Assembly (NCBI RefSeq): GCF_000328705.1
Contig: NC_019673.1
Location: forward strand, 4,960,001 to 5,024,000
DNA length: 64,000 nucleotides
Reading direction: 5' to 3'
DNA from: Saccharothrix espanaensis DSM 44229
GTDB lineage: Bacteria; Actinomycetota; Actinomycetes; Mycobacteriales; Pseudonocardiaceae
A model generated the notes under the pieces. It worked only from the letters and a program-made list of their open reading frames with translations. It made no database searches and was not told where the DNA came from. Made by a program: the position numbers and the translations under genes. This document shows positions 17,401 through 27,123 of this stretch, in pieces; position 1 is the stretch's first letter, and each line of letters begins with the position of its first letter.

Positions 17401-20400
17401 CCGTGGCCCGAACTCGACCTCACCGGCACCCCGGCGGCGGTGGACATGGTCGCCGGCCAGGGCACCAAGTTCGACCTGTACCTGGAGTTCTGGGAGCGCC
17501 ACGAGGACTCCGGCGCGCGGGACGGCTTGACGTGCCACGTGGAGTACGACACAAGCATGTTCGACCGGGCGACGGTCGTCGGGCTGCTCGACGAGCTGCG
17601 GGTTCTGCTGACCGCCGTCGCCGCCGACCCGTCGCCGCCGCTGAGCGCGTTGCCGTCCGCCGCGGCGGCCACCCCGGAACTCCGCCACCGCACGCCGGCG
17701 CAGGTGTTCGAGCAACAGGCGGCGCGGCAGCCGCGTGCGGTGGCCCTGAACACGCCGGACGGGATGTGGACCTACCGGGAGCTCAACGAGAGGTCCAACG
17801 GGCTCGCCCGGCTCCTGGTGGCCCGCGGCGCGCGGCCGGATCGCCTGGTCGCCGTCGCGCTGCCCCGGTCGGCCGACCAGGTGGTGGCGACCCTCGCCGC
17901 GGTCAAGGCGGGCGCGGGGTACCTGCCGCTCGACCTGGACCGCCCCTCCGAGCACACCTCGCGGATCCTCGCCGACACCGCACCGGCGACGGTGCTGTGC
18001 GCGGCCGCGCAGCTCGACGGGCTGCCCTCGCACCTGCGGGCGAACGCACTGGTGATCGACTCCCCGGAGGTCGAACGGGAGTGGGCCGGGCAGCCGGTCG
18101 GAGACCTGACCGACGCGGACCGCCTGGCCCCCTGCTCGCCGACCGACGTCGCGTACGTGATGTACACGTCGGGCTCGACGGGCAGGCCCAAAGGTGTCGT
18201 GATCACCCAGGCGGGCGTGACCGCGTTCGCGCTGGACAGCCGGTTCGGCAGCGGGCCCACCCGGATGCTGCTGCACTCGCCCCACGGCTTCGACGCCTCG
18301 ACCTACGAGCTGTGGGTGCCGTTGCTGCACGGCCGCCAGGTGGTGATCGCCCCGCCGGGTCCGCTCGACCTCGCGACCCTGGTCCGGTGCATCGTGGACA
18401 ACCGGGTGACGGTGCTGTTCCTGACCGCGGCGCTGTTCCACGTCATCGCCCACGAGGAGCCGCAGGCCCTGGCGGGGGTGAAGGAGGTCTGGACGGGCGG
18501 TGAGGCCGTGCCCGCGTCGGCGGTGCGGCAGGTGCTCGACGCCTGCCCCGGCACCGCGGTGGTCGACGGCTACGGGCCCACCGAGGCGACCGTCTTCATC
18601 ACCTGCCACCGGATGGACGCGGTGGAGGAGGTGAGCGATCCCGTCGCGATCGGCCGCCCGCTGGACGCCATGAACGCCCAGGTGCTGGACGGGCACCTCG
18701 ACCCCGTGCCCGTCGATGGGACGGGCGAGCTCTACGTCACCGGAGTCGGGGTGGCGCGGGGCTACGTCGACCAGCCCGCCGTGACCGCCGCCCACTTCGT
18801 CGCCTGCCCGTTCGGGCCGCCGGGCGAGCGCATGTACCGGACCGGCGACCTGGTGCGGGTGCGTCCCGACGGCGTCCTCGTGGTGCTCGGTCGGGTCGAC
18901 CGCCAGCTCAAGGTGCGCGGCCACCGGATCGAACCCGAGGAGGTCGAGGCCGCGATGCGCCGGCACCCCCTGGTGTCCCGGTGCGCCGTCGTCGCCCACG
19001 GGGAATCGGCCGCCGGTCGGCTCCTGGTCGGGTACTACTCGCCGACCGCGGACCTGGACCCCTCGGACCTGCGCGCCCACCTCGTCGCGCTGCTGGCCCG
19101 GCACCTGGTGCCGGACGTCCTGCTCCCGATCGAGGACATGCCGCTGGGCCCCAACCAGAAGCTCGACCGGGCCGCCCTCGCCGCCCGGCCACTGCCCCGC
19201 CGCGGTGCGGCCGCACCCGCCGCGGCCGACGACGTCGCCGGCCGGGTCGGCGAGCTGTGGGCGGACGTCCTGGGCGACGGCCACGCCGACGGGGACTTCT
19301 TCGCCTCGGGCGGGAGTTCGCTGTCGGCCACCCGCCTGGTCGCCCAGCTCACCCGTGCCTTCCGACTGCGCGCCGAGGACGGCAAGGTCCTGCTGCGCAC
19401 GCTCCTGGAGTCGCCCACCGCCGACGCGCTGGTCGAGGTGCTGCGCCCCCTCACCTCCGCGCCGGCGGACCCCGAGGTGGCCGGCCGGCAACGGGAGGTG
19501 CCGGACTTCGACGCCGAGACCCGCCTGCGGCCGGACCTGCGACCGCCCACGCCCGCCGTCCCGCCGGCGCGGCCCCGCCACACCCTGCTGACCGGGGCGA
19601 CCGGGTTCATCGGCTCGCACCTGCTGCGCGAACTGCTCGACCGCACCGACACCACCGTGCACTGCTTGGTGCGGGCCGAGGACGACACCCGGGCCCGGCA
19701 ACGCGTGATCGGCTCCTTGCGCGCCTACGGCCTCGACGCGGACGGGTTCGACTCGTCCAGGATCGTCGCCGTTTGCGGCAACCTGGCGGTCGACCACTTC
19801 GACCTGGACCGCGACCAGTACGCGCGCCTCGTCCGGGACATCGACGCGATCTACCACAACGGGGCGTGGGTGAACTTCCTCTACCCCTACTCGGCGCTGC
19901 GCGAGATCAACGTCGAGGGCACCCGGCGGATCATCGAGTTGGCGGCGGCCGGCCGATCCACCCCGGTGCACTACATCTCCACCCAGGCGGTCTTCTCGGC
20001 GGCGGGCCAGGCCGGCGTCCGCGCGGTGGACGAGACGACCGCACCGTCCCACCCGGCGCAGCTCTACCAGGGCTACACCGAGACGAAGTGGGCGGCGGAG
20101 GAACTCGTCCGCCGGGCCGGGGCCCTCGGCCTGCCCTACACGATCCACCGCCCGCACGACGTGACCGCGCACAGCGTCAGCGGCAGGTGGAAGACCGAGG
20201 GCTTCCTGTGCTCCCTGATCAAGGCGTTCGTCGAGCTCGGCGCGGCTCCCGGGCTGCGGTTGCCGATGGACTTCACGCCGGTCGACGTGGTCGCCCGCTC
20301 GATCGTGGAACTGACCGACCGGCTCCCGGCCGACGGTTCCGCGTACCACCTCAGCAACCCGCGTTACGCGCTGCTGGACCAGTTGGTGCACCAGCTCAAC

Positions 20401-20718
20401 GTGGCGGGGCACCGCGTCGAGACGGTGGCGCCGCAGGAGTGGGTCCGCCGGCTGGTCGAGCACGGCGAACGCCGGCCGCAGGCGGCGATCTCACCGTTCA
20501 TCCCCCTGTTCGTCGAGCGGTGGGGGCCCGACCGGGTCGCGGTCATCGACCTCTACGTCGAGGGCCGGATGCCGCTGCTGGGCAGCGAGCGGACCTGGGC
20601 CGCGGTGGACCGCCTCACCGGCGAGTCCTGCCCGCCGACCGAGGACCTGCTCCCCGGCTGCGTCGAGGTGCTCACCGACACCGGCTTCCTCCCCGCCCCG
20701 TCCCCGCCGTCCCGCTGA
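14455..20718 (+). CDS. Dimodular NRPS, A-T-C-A-T-reductase
   Basis: A 2087-residue synthetase. Domains in order: A1 (about 20-520; [14 protein letters not shown] at 176, catalytic K511), T1 (Ser566 in GAHSLDL), C (about 615-1040; HHIACDG at 757-763), A2 (about 1080-1580; [14 protein letters not shown] at 1234, K1569), T2 (Ser1622 in GGSSLSAT) and a terminal short-chain-dehydrogenase-type reductase (from about 1709; [13 protein letters not shown] with Y1874 and K1878). There is no N-terminal C domain, so module 1 initiates, and no epimerase or thioesterase. The reductase should release the dipeptide as an aldehyde, which in the Staphylococcus AusA synthetase of the same architecture cyclises to a pyrazinone. 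Pocket residues of A1 read D-A-Y-F-L-G-G-T-F, close to valine-type codes; A2 (D-A-Y-F-W-G-G-V-F) is hydrophobic but unassigned. An MbtH gene follows at 19 bp. Confidence 0.93.
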   Translation: MTEVLRAPDPVGLPVGRESLVALFDRQARDTPHAVAVVGPEGVTTYRELDSKATRLARLLVARGVGRGDTVALGLPRSVEYVVSVLAVVKAGAAYLPLDQEYPARRIALMIEDGRPSAAVSTSGVADHLRASIERAGVPTVVLDDAHDVRALAGTSEEQFTDDRTGEPVTAADPAYVMYTSGSSGRPKGVVATHANVIALAADRLFARSAHRSVLAHSPQCFDASTYELWVPLLRGGRIVLAPGPLDADTLESLTAAHGVSAVFVTPALFNAIVEHRPSAFAGLRDVLVGGDACDPTTIRRFLDTCPGIALHNGYGPTETTTFATRHRVSRADVADGSVPIGRPLDGARVLVLDDRLRPVAAGGTGELYVTGLGVARGYLRRPELTAARFVACPDGEPGARMYRTGDLVRVRDDGVLEFLGRADDQIKVRGHRIEPAEVEAALTASDGVTRAVVVAHESRPGHKRLVGYVVANEDVDLAGLRSRLRGTLPDHLVPDELVAVAELPMTVHGKVDRRALSLLSPPRPGRAAETAARNRTERRLAEIWESLGLPPIGLAEDFLDVGAHSLDLARFVYAVRRVTRDALPLSIVYEASSLAALAGELRGRSSSAEDTEDGDEWLPPLRRADRPDRMPLSAGQFRFWHLDQLGGTTAYHVPLTVQLSGPVDADALRRALADVAARHEPLRTVFAVHDAEPVAEILPAESAHPDLAVRDVEPGELAEVIRLSVARPFDLTRDLVIRADLLRTGPADSVLLLVVHHIACDGWSITPLCRDLETAYRARSGGGAPRFRDLPIQYGDYALWQRELFGDGTNPTGVAARQLDFWQRTLEGLPAELADHADRPRSADADVATLTTRWPRRLHESLHALARNSGSTLFMVLQAGFAAVLTRRGAGTDLPLGTVVAGRDDPTTEDLVGFFVNSLVLRVDTSGDPAFGELVERVRGTTLAAFDHRDVPFDQVVEHLRPERVPGRNPLFQSVLVLQNTPWPELDLTGTPAAVDMVAGQGTKFDLYLEFWERHEDSGARDGLTCHVEYDTSMFDRATVVGLLDELRVLLTAVAADPSPPLSALPSAAAATPELRHRTPAQVFEQQAARQPRAVALNTPDGMWTYRELNERSNGLARLLVARGARPDRLVAVALPRSADQVVATLAAVKAGAGYLPLDLDRPSEHTSRILADTAPATVLCAAAQLDGLPSHLRANALVIDSPEVEREWAGQPVGDLTDADRLAPCSPTDVAYVMYTSGSTGRPKGVVITQAGVTAFALDSRFGSGPTRMLLHSPHGFDASTYELWVPLLHGRQVVIAPPGPLDLATLVRCIVDNRVTVLFLTAALFHVIAHEEPQALAGVKEVWTGGEAVPASAVRQVLDACPGTAVVDGYGPTEATVFITCHRMDAVEEVSDPVAIGRPLDAMNAQVLDGHLDPVPVDGTGELYVTGVGVARGYVDQPAVTAAHFVACPFGPPGERMYRTGDLVRVRPDGVLVVLGRVDRQLKVRGHRIEPEEVEAAMRRHPLVSRCAVVAHGESAAGRLLVGYYSPTADLDPSDLRAHLVALLARHLVPDVLLPIEDMPLGPNQKLDRAALAARPLPRRGAAAPAAADDVAGRVGELWADVLGDGHADGDFFASGGSSLSATRLVAQLTRAFRLRAEDGKVLLRTLLESPTADALVEVLRPLTSAPADPEVAGRQREVPDFDAETRLRPDLRPPTPAVPPARPRHTLLTGATGFIGSHLLRELLDRTDTTVHCLVRAEDDTRARQRVIGSLRAYGLDADGFDSSRIVAVCGNLAVDHFDLDRDQYARLVRDIDAIYHNGAWVNFLYPYSALREINVEGTRRIIELAAAGRSTPVHYISTQAVFSAAGQAGVRAVDETTAPSHPAQLYQGYTETKWAAEELVRRAGALGLPYTIHRPHDVTAHSVSGRWKTEGFLCSLIKAFVELGAAPGLRLPMDFTPVDVVARSIVELTDRLPADGSAYHLSNPRYALLDQLVHQLNVAGHRVETVAPQEWVRRLVEHGERRPQAAISPFIPLFVERWGPDRVAVIDLYVEGRMPLLGSERTWAAVDRLTGESCPPTEDLLPGCVEVLTDTGFLPAPSPPSR

Positions 20719-20737
20719 ACCGCCACGGAGGTCCGCT

Positions 20738-20956
20738 GTGGAACCGAACCCGTTCGAGGACCGGGACGCGACGTTCTCCGTCCTGGTCAACCACGAGGGC
20801 GCGCACTCGCTGTGGCCGTCGTTCGCCGAGATCCCCGAGGGGTGGACCGTCACCTTGGCCGACCGGCCACGCGACCAGTGCGACGCGTACGTCATCGAGC
20901 ACTGGACGGACAGCGGCCTGCACAGCACGCCGACCGCCGACCAGGAGATCACCTGA
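20738..20956 (+). CDS. MbtH-like NRPS accessory protein
   Basis: A 72-residue protein with the MbtH signature: NPFEDRDATFSVLVNHEG, HSLWPSFAEIPEGW and the closing DAYVIEHWTD. MbtH proteins bind adenylation domains and are needed for their folding or activity. The GTG follows GGAGG at a good distance and the gene starts 19 bp after the NRPS stop, so it very likely serves that synthetase. The tail after WTD is slightly extended. Confidence 0.95.
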   Translation: MEPNPFEDRDATFSVLVNHEGAHSLWPSFAEIPEGWTVTLADRPRDQCDAYVIEHWTDSGLHSTPTADQEIT

Positions 20957-21927
20957 GCCGGTGGTCACGACGGGCACCCTCACGCCACGTCCGATCGACG
21001 GCGATACAGCTCCGACCGACGAGCCGCTTCATGCTCTCGTGCAAGCACTCCGAAGAACTCATTCCCGCCTATTCAGCACCAGCCGACGCCAACCGCCTCC
21101 GGAGCCGACGGCCACCGACTTCGGCGGAACTGCTGCGGCGCGCCGCACGTGCCCTCGACCTGGTCGACACTGCCGACCCGCTCCATCACGCCACCTCGGC
21201 CTCCACATGCTCGCCCGTTCCCATGCCGATCATCAAATATGCTCGGTGCTGAGAATCCATTCCTTGCGCCTGCCGTTGGGAGAGCGGGTCAGGACGTCGT
21301 TCGGATATCCGTCGAGTGAACTTTCAGGCGCCGAGAACTGACCGAGAGTGGCCACTGGCGGCAACCGGGGTCCACCGGTCGTGTGGTTTGCGTAGGCGAC
21401 TCAAGGGTGATCTCTTTCGACCTCGATGCGCAGTCGCGTGAACGGGCGCCCAGTCGAGACGGCAAAGGTCGTCGGGCACGGTGACTAGCTGCATTCGGTG
21501 CCCGGTGAGATTGGTTCGTCTTGCCCCTCCTGGGCGAATGGGGATTTCCGGGACGTCGGGCGACGCCTCTCCCACCCACCGGTCGCCTCGACCCAGTCGG
21601 CAACGACAGCCGTGGGTAGCAGAAAGATGATCCTGCATACATCGGTCCAGGCCGAGGTGAAAGGCTCGGCGACCGTGAAGGATCCGAACAGGCGAAGGGT
21701 CACCCGTGCCAGTGAACGAGACGCGAACTCCTCTCTCAATCGGATCGAAGACAGATCGCGATCCGTCGCAGCCGATGATCGACCAAGAAGTGCCACGAAC
21801 GGCGGACCGTTCCCCGTCGGCATGAAAAGCCCTGATGATCAGGCGAGCCGTGCAGCTCTGATGTTGGCTGATGGGCGGCACCCGGAGTGGTGTCGTCACC
21901 AGCATAGCAGAAGGAGCGCACGGCAGG
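20957..21927. other. Long gene-poor gap of lower G+C
   Basis: No gene is supported in 970 bp. The sequence becomes visibly less G+C-rich (for example around 21230-21320), and short open frames lack family features, ribosome-binding sites or codon bias. It probably holds the NRPS terminator and the promoter of the secreted protein at 21928; an AAGGAG lies at 21911-21916. Confidence 0.5.
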
Positions 21928-24297
21928 ATGAGAAAGCGAAAAGTACTCACGGCGTTGACAGTGGCCGCCACAATCGCGGCAACACTTCCCGTAGTCGCCC
22001 ATGCAGAAGGATTCCACACGGTCAAGGTCAAGGTGGTGGACGACTACAACGGCAATGGCAAGGCCGACGACGACGAGGTGAAGACCGGCGGCATCAAAGA
22101 CGTCGAGTTCGAAGTCCTGATACCCGACCCGGACGGTTCGGGCGACAAGCCGTACTCGCCCGAACCGCCGCCGAAGACCGACGCGAACGGCCAAGCCGAG
22201 GTCAAGATCCCGATCGACGACTATGGTTCCGCCAATGCGATCATCAGGGTCAAGAAGAGTTCCCTGGGCGCGCGCCAGGCTGGTTTCGCGAGCAGTCAGG
22301 GCCTGCGCCCGATCGACCTGTACGTGACAGCGGGAACGAGGACCGAGCAGCTGATCTCACTGTGGAACCCGGCGAAGTACTGCTCCGTCGACTCCTACCT
22401 GGTGACCGCCTGCCAGTTGTCGCACGGCAAGGACAACGAGTTGCCGACCTTGGTCAAGATCGGCAACAAGTGGCGGGGCGACAAGTTCAACCTGAAGACC
22501 GAGAAGGAAGACGGCAAAGAAACCCCGATCATCCTGGCCAAGAAGAAGGACACCGGAGTCGTCTACGGGATAGCCCACCAGAAGAGCAAGAAGAGAATCT
22601 TCTCCGGCGCCTTCGCCAAACGCTTCGCGCCGTACGGCCCCGGCGGCTCGGGAGCGATCTATGTCACCGACGTGTCCACCGAGGACGAAACCACGAAGGT
22701 CTTCGACAAGTTGCCGGCGGGATCGACGCAGCACGCCAAGGAACCGCCTGCGGGCACGTTGTCCTTCAACCCGAACACGGAGGAGTACGATCATGCGGAC
22801 CGCACTTTCGTCCAGGCGGTCGGCCGGGAGAGTCTGGGCGATATCGAGATCTCCGCTGACGAGAAGCAGTTGTTCGTGGTCAACATGTACGACCGGACGC
22901 TCAATGCGTACGACATAAGCGGGGACAGCGCCGGGAAGCCGACCACCACGAAGATCGAGTACTCGGGGTGCGCGAAGGCCGACGACTGGCGACCCATGGC
23001 CCTCGGCACGGGGGACAACACGCTATACGTCGGCGGCGTGTGCTCCGCCGAGACGGACCGGAAGGCCGAAGACCTCAAGGCCGTCGTCCTCCAGTACGAC
23101 TACTCGACCCAGAACGCGAAGTTCACCCCTGTATTGCAACACCCTTTGACCTACAAACGCGGTTACTCCTGGACGGCGAGGTCCAAGGATCCCACAAAGC
23201 CCGCGGACTGGAACCCGTGGTCGAAAGCCGCCGATGACTTCCCGTACGAATATCTGCGGATGTCCACGTACCCCGAGCCCATGCTGGCCGATATCGAAGT
23301 GGAGTCCGGCGGACATCTGGTGCTTGGTTTCCGAGACCGTTTCGGCGACCTGACCGGGGTCGACATCTCCGACCCGAAGACAAAGGACTCGATCCAACAA
23401 GGCGCCGCCGCCGGTGACATCATCAGGGTGTGCGCGGCAGGCGGGAAGTTCATCTGGGAGGGCGAGTCGGGGTGTGAAACCCACAACGCGCTGAGCGCGG
23501 ACCCGCCGCACAAGGAGTTCTACGTCGGAGACAACTTCAACCGCAACGGCGGCGCCCACCAAGAAACCGCCTTGGGCGCCCTCGCGCTGGCCAATTCCGA
23601 GAAGAGAATCGCCGCCACGCATCTGGACCCGATAGAGACGACCTACTCGAATGGAATCGGGTGGCATGATCGGGCCACCGGCGAACGCGACCCGCGGAAC
23701 GACAGTTACGGAATCATCCACTGGAACGACAACCTCCTGGCACCCAGTGCGCCGTTCGGCAAGGCCAACGGTCTGGCCGACTTGGAATACATCTGCGACG
23801 AAGCCCCGATACAAATCGGAAACCGGGTGTGGGAGGACTTCTACCGGGGCCTGCAGAACGCTCGCGAGTACAAGGGCCTAAAAGACATCACGGTGACGCT
23901 GTACGAGGCGGAGAGCCAGGGCGACGGTGATGCCAAGGTCAAGGACAGGCTCGACTCGACGAAGACCGACAAGGACGGCGAGTACTACTTCCCATCGCCG
24001 GAGATGGCCGGCAAGTTGAAGCTCAAGCCCGATACCTGGTACGTGGTCGAGTTCGACCGGTCTTCGGCGACGAATCTCAAGTCCGGCGACTGGACCATCG
24101 CTGCGGACCATCCCGACGATGAACCGACGCGCAATTCCGACATAGCGTTCGACGCGAACGGCACGAAGATCCCCAAGGGCGATGAACAGGTCAAGAAAGC
24201 ACCCAAGGTGCGGGCCAAGGGCAAAACCGGCGGTCCGGGATCGGTGAACCACGACATCGATGCGGGCTACGACCCCAACGGCAACCCATCGTCCTGA
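21928..24297 (+). CDS. Large secreted protein with SdrD B-like domains
   Basis: A 789-residue exported protein. A Sec signal peptide (MRKRKV, hydrophobic stretch, VAHA cleavage site near residue 27) is followed by a first SdrD-B-like segment (VKVVDDYNGNGKADDDEVKTGGIKDVEF). The middle (about 130-620) resembles a beta-propeller-like region and lacks enzyme motifs. A second SdrD-B/Cna-B-like unit starts at IQIGNRVWEDF and contains TKTDKDGEYYFPSPE. The protein has no LPXTG or membrane anchor. It is Lys- and Asp-rich with A/T-ending codons more frequent than in neighbours, which suggests horizontal origin. Function unknown; surface or extracellular matrix role is inferred from the domain type. It stands alone and ends at a strong hairpin. 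Confidence 0.85.
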   Translation: MRKRKVLTALTVAATIAATLPVVAHAEGFHTVKVKVVDDYNGNGKADDDEVKTGGIKDVEFEVLIPDPDGSGDKPYSPEPPPKTDANGQAEVKIPIDDYGSANAIIRVKKSSLGARQAGFASSQGLRPIDLYVTAGTRTEQLISLWNPAKYCSVDSYLVTACQLSHGKDNELPTLVKIGNKWRGDKFNLKTEKEDGKETPIILAKKKDTGVVYGIAHQKSKKRIFSGAFAKRFAPYGPGGSGAIYVTDVSTEDETTKVFDKLPAGSTQHAKEPPAGTLSFNPNTEEYDHADRTFVQAVGRESLGDIEISADEKQLFVVNMYDRTLNAYDISGDSAGKPTTTKIEYSGCAKADDWRPMALGTGDNTLYVGGVCSAETDRKAEDLKAVVLQYDYSTQNAKFTPVLQHPLTYKRGYSWTARSKDPTKPADWNPWSKAADDFPYEYLRMSTYPEPMLADIEVESGGHLVLGFRDRFGDLTGVDISDPKTKDSIQQGAAAGDIIRVCAAGGKFIWEGESGCETHNALSADPPHKEFYVGDNFNRNGGAHQETALGALALANSEKRIAATHLDPIETTYSNGIGWHDRATGERDPRNDSYGIIHWNDNLLAPSAPFGKANGLADLEYICDEAPIQIGNRVWEDFYRGLQNAREYKGLKDITVTLYEAESQGDGDAKVKDRLDSTKTDKDGEYYFPSPEMAGKLKLKPDTWYVVEFDRSSATNLKSGDWTIAADHPDDEPTRNSDIAFDANGTKIPKGDEQVKKAPKVRAKGKTGGPGSVNHDIDAGYDPNGNPSS

Positions 24298-24614
24298 CCC
24301 GGATGCAGCACCGTGGCCGCCCGCTCCGATCTGCGGGGCGGGCGGTCAGGCAGGCGCGCGGCCAGCCAGAACCCTGACGAAACCGGTCGAGGCCGCGGCA
24401 GAGGTCCTACGGCAAGCAGTGGGTTCACGCCGACCCCCGCACGATGCGCAGCCCTCCCCCGTCAGGTCTTCGTTGCATCAAATGCGACCCATATCCGTCC
24501 GTCGTAGGTTCCTGCGCGATCTCGCCTGCCACCAGGTGACACAGGTGGTCGACCGCCTGCGACGAGAGTGCGCCTGACGCCACCCGCTCAGTCCTGGAAG
24601 TGGTACGGGGGCGC
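24298..24614. other. Convergent intergenic region
   Basis: 317 bp between the SdrD-B-like gene and the convergent DyP gene. It contains the hairpin at 24317-24345 and no supported gene; open frames here are short and unlike any family I know. Confidence 0.6.
24317..24345. terminator. 12-bp terminator hairpin
   Basis: Positions 24317-24328 pair with 24334-24345 through eleven Watson-Crick pairs and one G-U pair, with a five-base loop. It lies 20 bp after the secreted-protein stop codon, as expected for an intrinsic terminator. Confidence 0.65.
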
Positions 24615-25730
24615 TCAAGCCAGCAGGTGATGCCCCAGAACGCGGTCAGGAGTGGGCCCGGGGAGTACGAGGAAGGTGGCGGTGGCGGTGGCGGTGGTGA
24701 AGTCGAGAAGGTCGTCGGCCTGGTCGAGGCGGTGTTGGGTGGCGGTGTAGGTGCGCAGGTCTCGTTGGTAGGAGATGAACAGCAGGCCGGTGTCGCCGGG
24801 ACCGTTGTCGTAGGTGTAGCTGCGGCGGAGCATGGTGCCGCTGCCGGTGGCTGCGGGGTTGGCGCGGCGGACGTGGGCCGTGGTGGGAATGACGTAGCGG
24901 CCGTCGGGGGTCTTGGCGGACAGGTCGACGTGGTCGGTGGTGGTGCCGCCGGTGAGCGGCGTTCCGTCGGCGCGGTGCCGGCCGATGACGGCTTCCTGGC
25001 GGTCGAGGGGCTCGGCGAGGAAGCGGGGGAGGTCGACGCGCAGCCGGCGGACGACGGCGATCGTGCCGCCCGCCACCGCCGGGGGTGCGTCGAGCCAGAC
25101 CTCGCGGTCGACGTCCTCGGGGGTTCGTGGGACTTCGATGCCGTCCAGGAAGCCAAGGAGGTTTCGGCCGAGGCCTTGATCCCCCGTTGGTGGGCGGAAG
25201 CCGCGTTGTGACCAGCGTGGTGCGCCCAGTTCGTGGGCGACGAGGGTTTCGGCGGCGGTGAGGGTCAGGGGGTTGCCGGCGCAGGTCTGGATCATCAGGT
25301 CGCCGCCCCGGGCGGTGTCGGGGATGTCTTCGCGGGTGAACGCGGGCAGATCCCGCGCGCCGGGCAGGGTGGGGTCGAGAGCGCTGATCAGGCGGGGGCC
25401 GAGTCCGACGGTGATGGTGAGGTCGCCCGGGGGCAGTCCGCCGAGTCGGGGGTCCTGTCCGCCGGTGGTGGCGCGGATGATGTCGGTGAGGCGGCTCAGC
25501 AGTGCGGCCAGGTCGTGATCGTGGACGTCGTGGACGGACAGGCCGAGGAATTGCTGGGGCGGGTCGGGGCGGTCGATACCGGCCTGTGTGCGGCCGTGCA
25601 TCGCGACCGGTGCCCCTGACGGGTCACGGGTGTCCACTGTGGTGCTCTGGCGGCACGCGGACAGCGACGCCAGAGCCGCCAGACCACCGGCGACAACGCC
25701 TCGGCGGGTGAATTCCGATCTGTCACGCAC
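24615..25730 (-). CDS. DyP-type heme peroxidase, Tat lipoprotein
   Basis: A 371-residue dye-decolourising peroxidase. The N-terminus carries a twin-arginine motif (TRRGVVAGG, R9-R10) and a lipobox-like LSAC with C26, so export by Tat and lipid anchoring is likely. The GxxDG motif reads GFLDGIE with distal D196, the HxRxxNP motif AHVRRANP supplies the proximal heme ligand H286, and MLRRSYTYDNG plus LLFISYQRD complete the C-terminal ferredoxin-like fold. It resembles the EfeB branch, but no EfeU/EfeO genes are adjacent; instead a beta-helix lipoprotein is divergently encoded 82 bp away. Substrate unknown. Confidence 0.9.
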   Translation of the reverse strand: MRDRSEFTRRGVVAGGLAALASLSACRQSTTVDTRDPSGAPVAMHGRTQAGIDRPDPPQQFLGLSVHDVHDHDLAALLSRLTDIIRATTGGQDPRLGGLPPGDLTITVGLGPRLISALDPTLPGARDLPAFTREDIPDTARGGDLMIQTCAGNPLTLTAAETLVAHELGAPRWSQRGFRPPTGDQGLGRNLLGFLDGIEVPRTPEDVDREVWLDAPPAVAGGTIAVVRRLRVDLPRFLAEPLDRQEAVIGRHRADGTPLTGGTTTDHVDLSAKTPDGRYVIPTTAHVRRANPAATGSGTMLRRSYTYDNGPGDTGLLFISYQRDLRTYTATQHRLDQADDLLDFTTATATATFLVLPGPTPDRVLGHHLLA

Positions 25731-25812
25731 GGTGCCCAGTTTGTCACGCTACGATGAACGCGCTGGCCCGCAACCCGCTACTCATTCCGGTGAACCGCGT
25801 CAGGAGATCCCG

Positions 25813-27123
25813 GTGACTCGCCTTCGCGACTTCGTGCTGCCCCTGCTGGTCGTTCTGACAGCGGCTACGGCGTGCACCACCGGGACGGCAGAGTCCGGAA
25901 CCGCGCCGGGGACCATCCGCGTGCCGCAGGACGAGGCGACTATCGGGTCCGCCGTGGACCGGGCACGGCCGGGCGACGTGGTCCTGGTGTCGCCCGGTGT
26001 CTACCGCGAAAGCGTGCGCATCCGCACCGATCACGTGACGTTGCGGGGGACCGACCGCAACGGGGTGGTGATCGACGGCGAGGGGCGGCGGCGGCACGGC
26101 GTGGTGGTGACCGCGCCGGCGGTGGCGGTGGAGAACCTGACCGTGCGCGACCACCTGCTCAACGGCGTGCTGTTCACCGGCGCCACTCGCGACGGCAGCG
26201 AGCCCGACGTCCGGGGCAACGACGGCTACCAGCGGCTGGACCCGGAGAAGTCCCCGCCGCTGCAAGGCTTCCGCGTCCGGTACGTGACCGCCGCGAACAA
26301 CGGGCTGTACGGGATCTACGCCTTCAACGCCCGACAAGGCACCATCGAGCACAACTACGCCTCCGGCAGCTCCGACTCCGGCATCTACGTGGGGCAGTGC
26401 AAGCCCTGCCACATCCTGGTGGCCGACAACGTCGCCGAGTACAACGCCGTCGGCTACGAGGGGACCAACGCCGGCACCGGGTTGTGGGTGCTGCGCAACC
26501 GGTTCACCCACAACAGGGTCGGGCTGACGGTCAACTCCGACTACCTGGAGGCGTTCCGGCCCCAGGAGAACTCGGTGATCGCGGGCAACCTCGTCGCCGA
26601 CAACGCCGAGGCGCAGACCCCGCACCAGGCCGACGGCGGGTTCGGCATCGGGATCGGGATCGGCGGCGGGCAGCGCAACACCGTGGTCCGCAACCTCGTT
26701 CGAGGTCACCCGCGCGCCGGGCTGATGCTGGCGGCCACCGAGGACATCCCCGCCGCGGGCAACACGATCGAGGCCAACGTGTTCACCGGCAACGCCGCGG
26801 ATCTCGCCAACGTCGCCACCGCCCGCGCGCCCAGCCGGGACAACTGCCTGCGCCACAACACCTTCACCACCACCTACCCGCCGGACCTCCCGGTCGACCG
26901 GTGCCTGCGCGAGGGTGCCGAACTGCCCGCCGCCCCCGCTCCGCGAACTCCCGAAGCGCCCGCCGGGATTCCCTTCCGCGACGTACCGCTCCCGCCACCC
27001 CAGCCGCAACTGCCCGACACCGCGCCCACCCCGGTGGAAGGGCCATCGGCCGTACCGCCGCTGGACCGGGTCGGCCTACCCGATCCCACCTTGCTCGCCG
27101 AGAACAGCAGGAGCCGACCGTGA
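25813..27123 (+). CDS. Right-handed parallel beta-helix lipoprotein
   Basis: A 436-residue exported protein with a signal peptide and a cysteine after TAATA (AATAC near residue 21) acting as lipobox. Residues about 35-360 form NosD/CASH-type beta-helix repeats: IGSAVDRARPGDVVLVSPGVYRE, repeated V.L.G...GV.IDG rungs, NNGLYGIYAFNARQGTIEHNYASG and GLWVLRNRFTHNRVGL. A CKPC motif could bind metal or form a disulfide. The tail (about 375-436) is Pro-rich. AGGAG precedes the GTG by six bases. The stop overlaps the next lipoprotein start, and the DyP peroxidase is divergent, suggesting a small envelope module. Beta-helix proteins often bind polysaccharides; that is an inference. Confidence 0.85.
   Translation: MTRLRDFVLPLLVVLTAATACTTGTAESGTAPGTIRVPQDEATIGSAVDRARPGDVVLVSPGVYRESVRIRTDHVTLRGTDRNGVVIDGEGRRRHGVVVTAPAVAVENLTVRDHLLNGVLFTGATRDGSEPDVRGNDGYQRLDPEKSPPLQGFRVRYVTAANNGLYGIYAFNARQGTIEHNYASGSSDSGIYVGQCKPCHILVADNVAEYNAVGYEGTNAGTGLWVLRNRFTHNRVGLTVNSDYLEAFRPQENSVIAGNLVADNAEAQTPHQADGGFGIGIGIGGGQRNTVVRNLVRGHPRAGLMLAATEDIPAAGNTIEANVFTGNAADLANVATARAPSRDNCLRHNTFTTTYPPDLPVDRCLREGAELPAAPAPRTPEAPAGIPFRDVPLPPPQPQLPDTAPTPVEGPSAVPPLDRVGLPDPTLLAENSRSRP

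Noticed and set aside
15829..20463. Very long minus-strand open frame opposite the NRPS
   Set aside because: It is antisense to a gene with complete domain structure; its translation is Arg/Gly/Val-rich with no motifs, a usual artefact of high G+C.
14455..20718. NRPS considered as the siderophore synthetase for the nearby iron uptake operon
   Set aside because: Its pockets are hydrophobic, it has no hydroxylase or salicylate/DHB partner genes, and it lies 15 kb away with no iron box in front.
21324..22031. Minus-strand open frames in the gap before the SdrD-B-like gene
   Set aside because: They overlap the signal peptide of the well-supported plus-strand gene and show no family features or ribosome-binding site.
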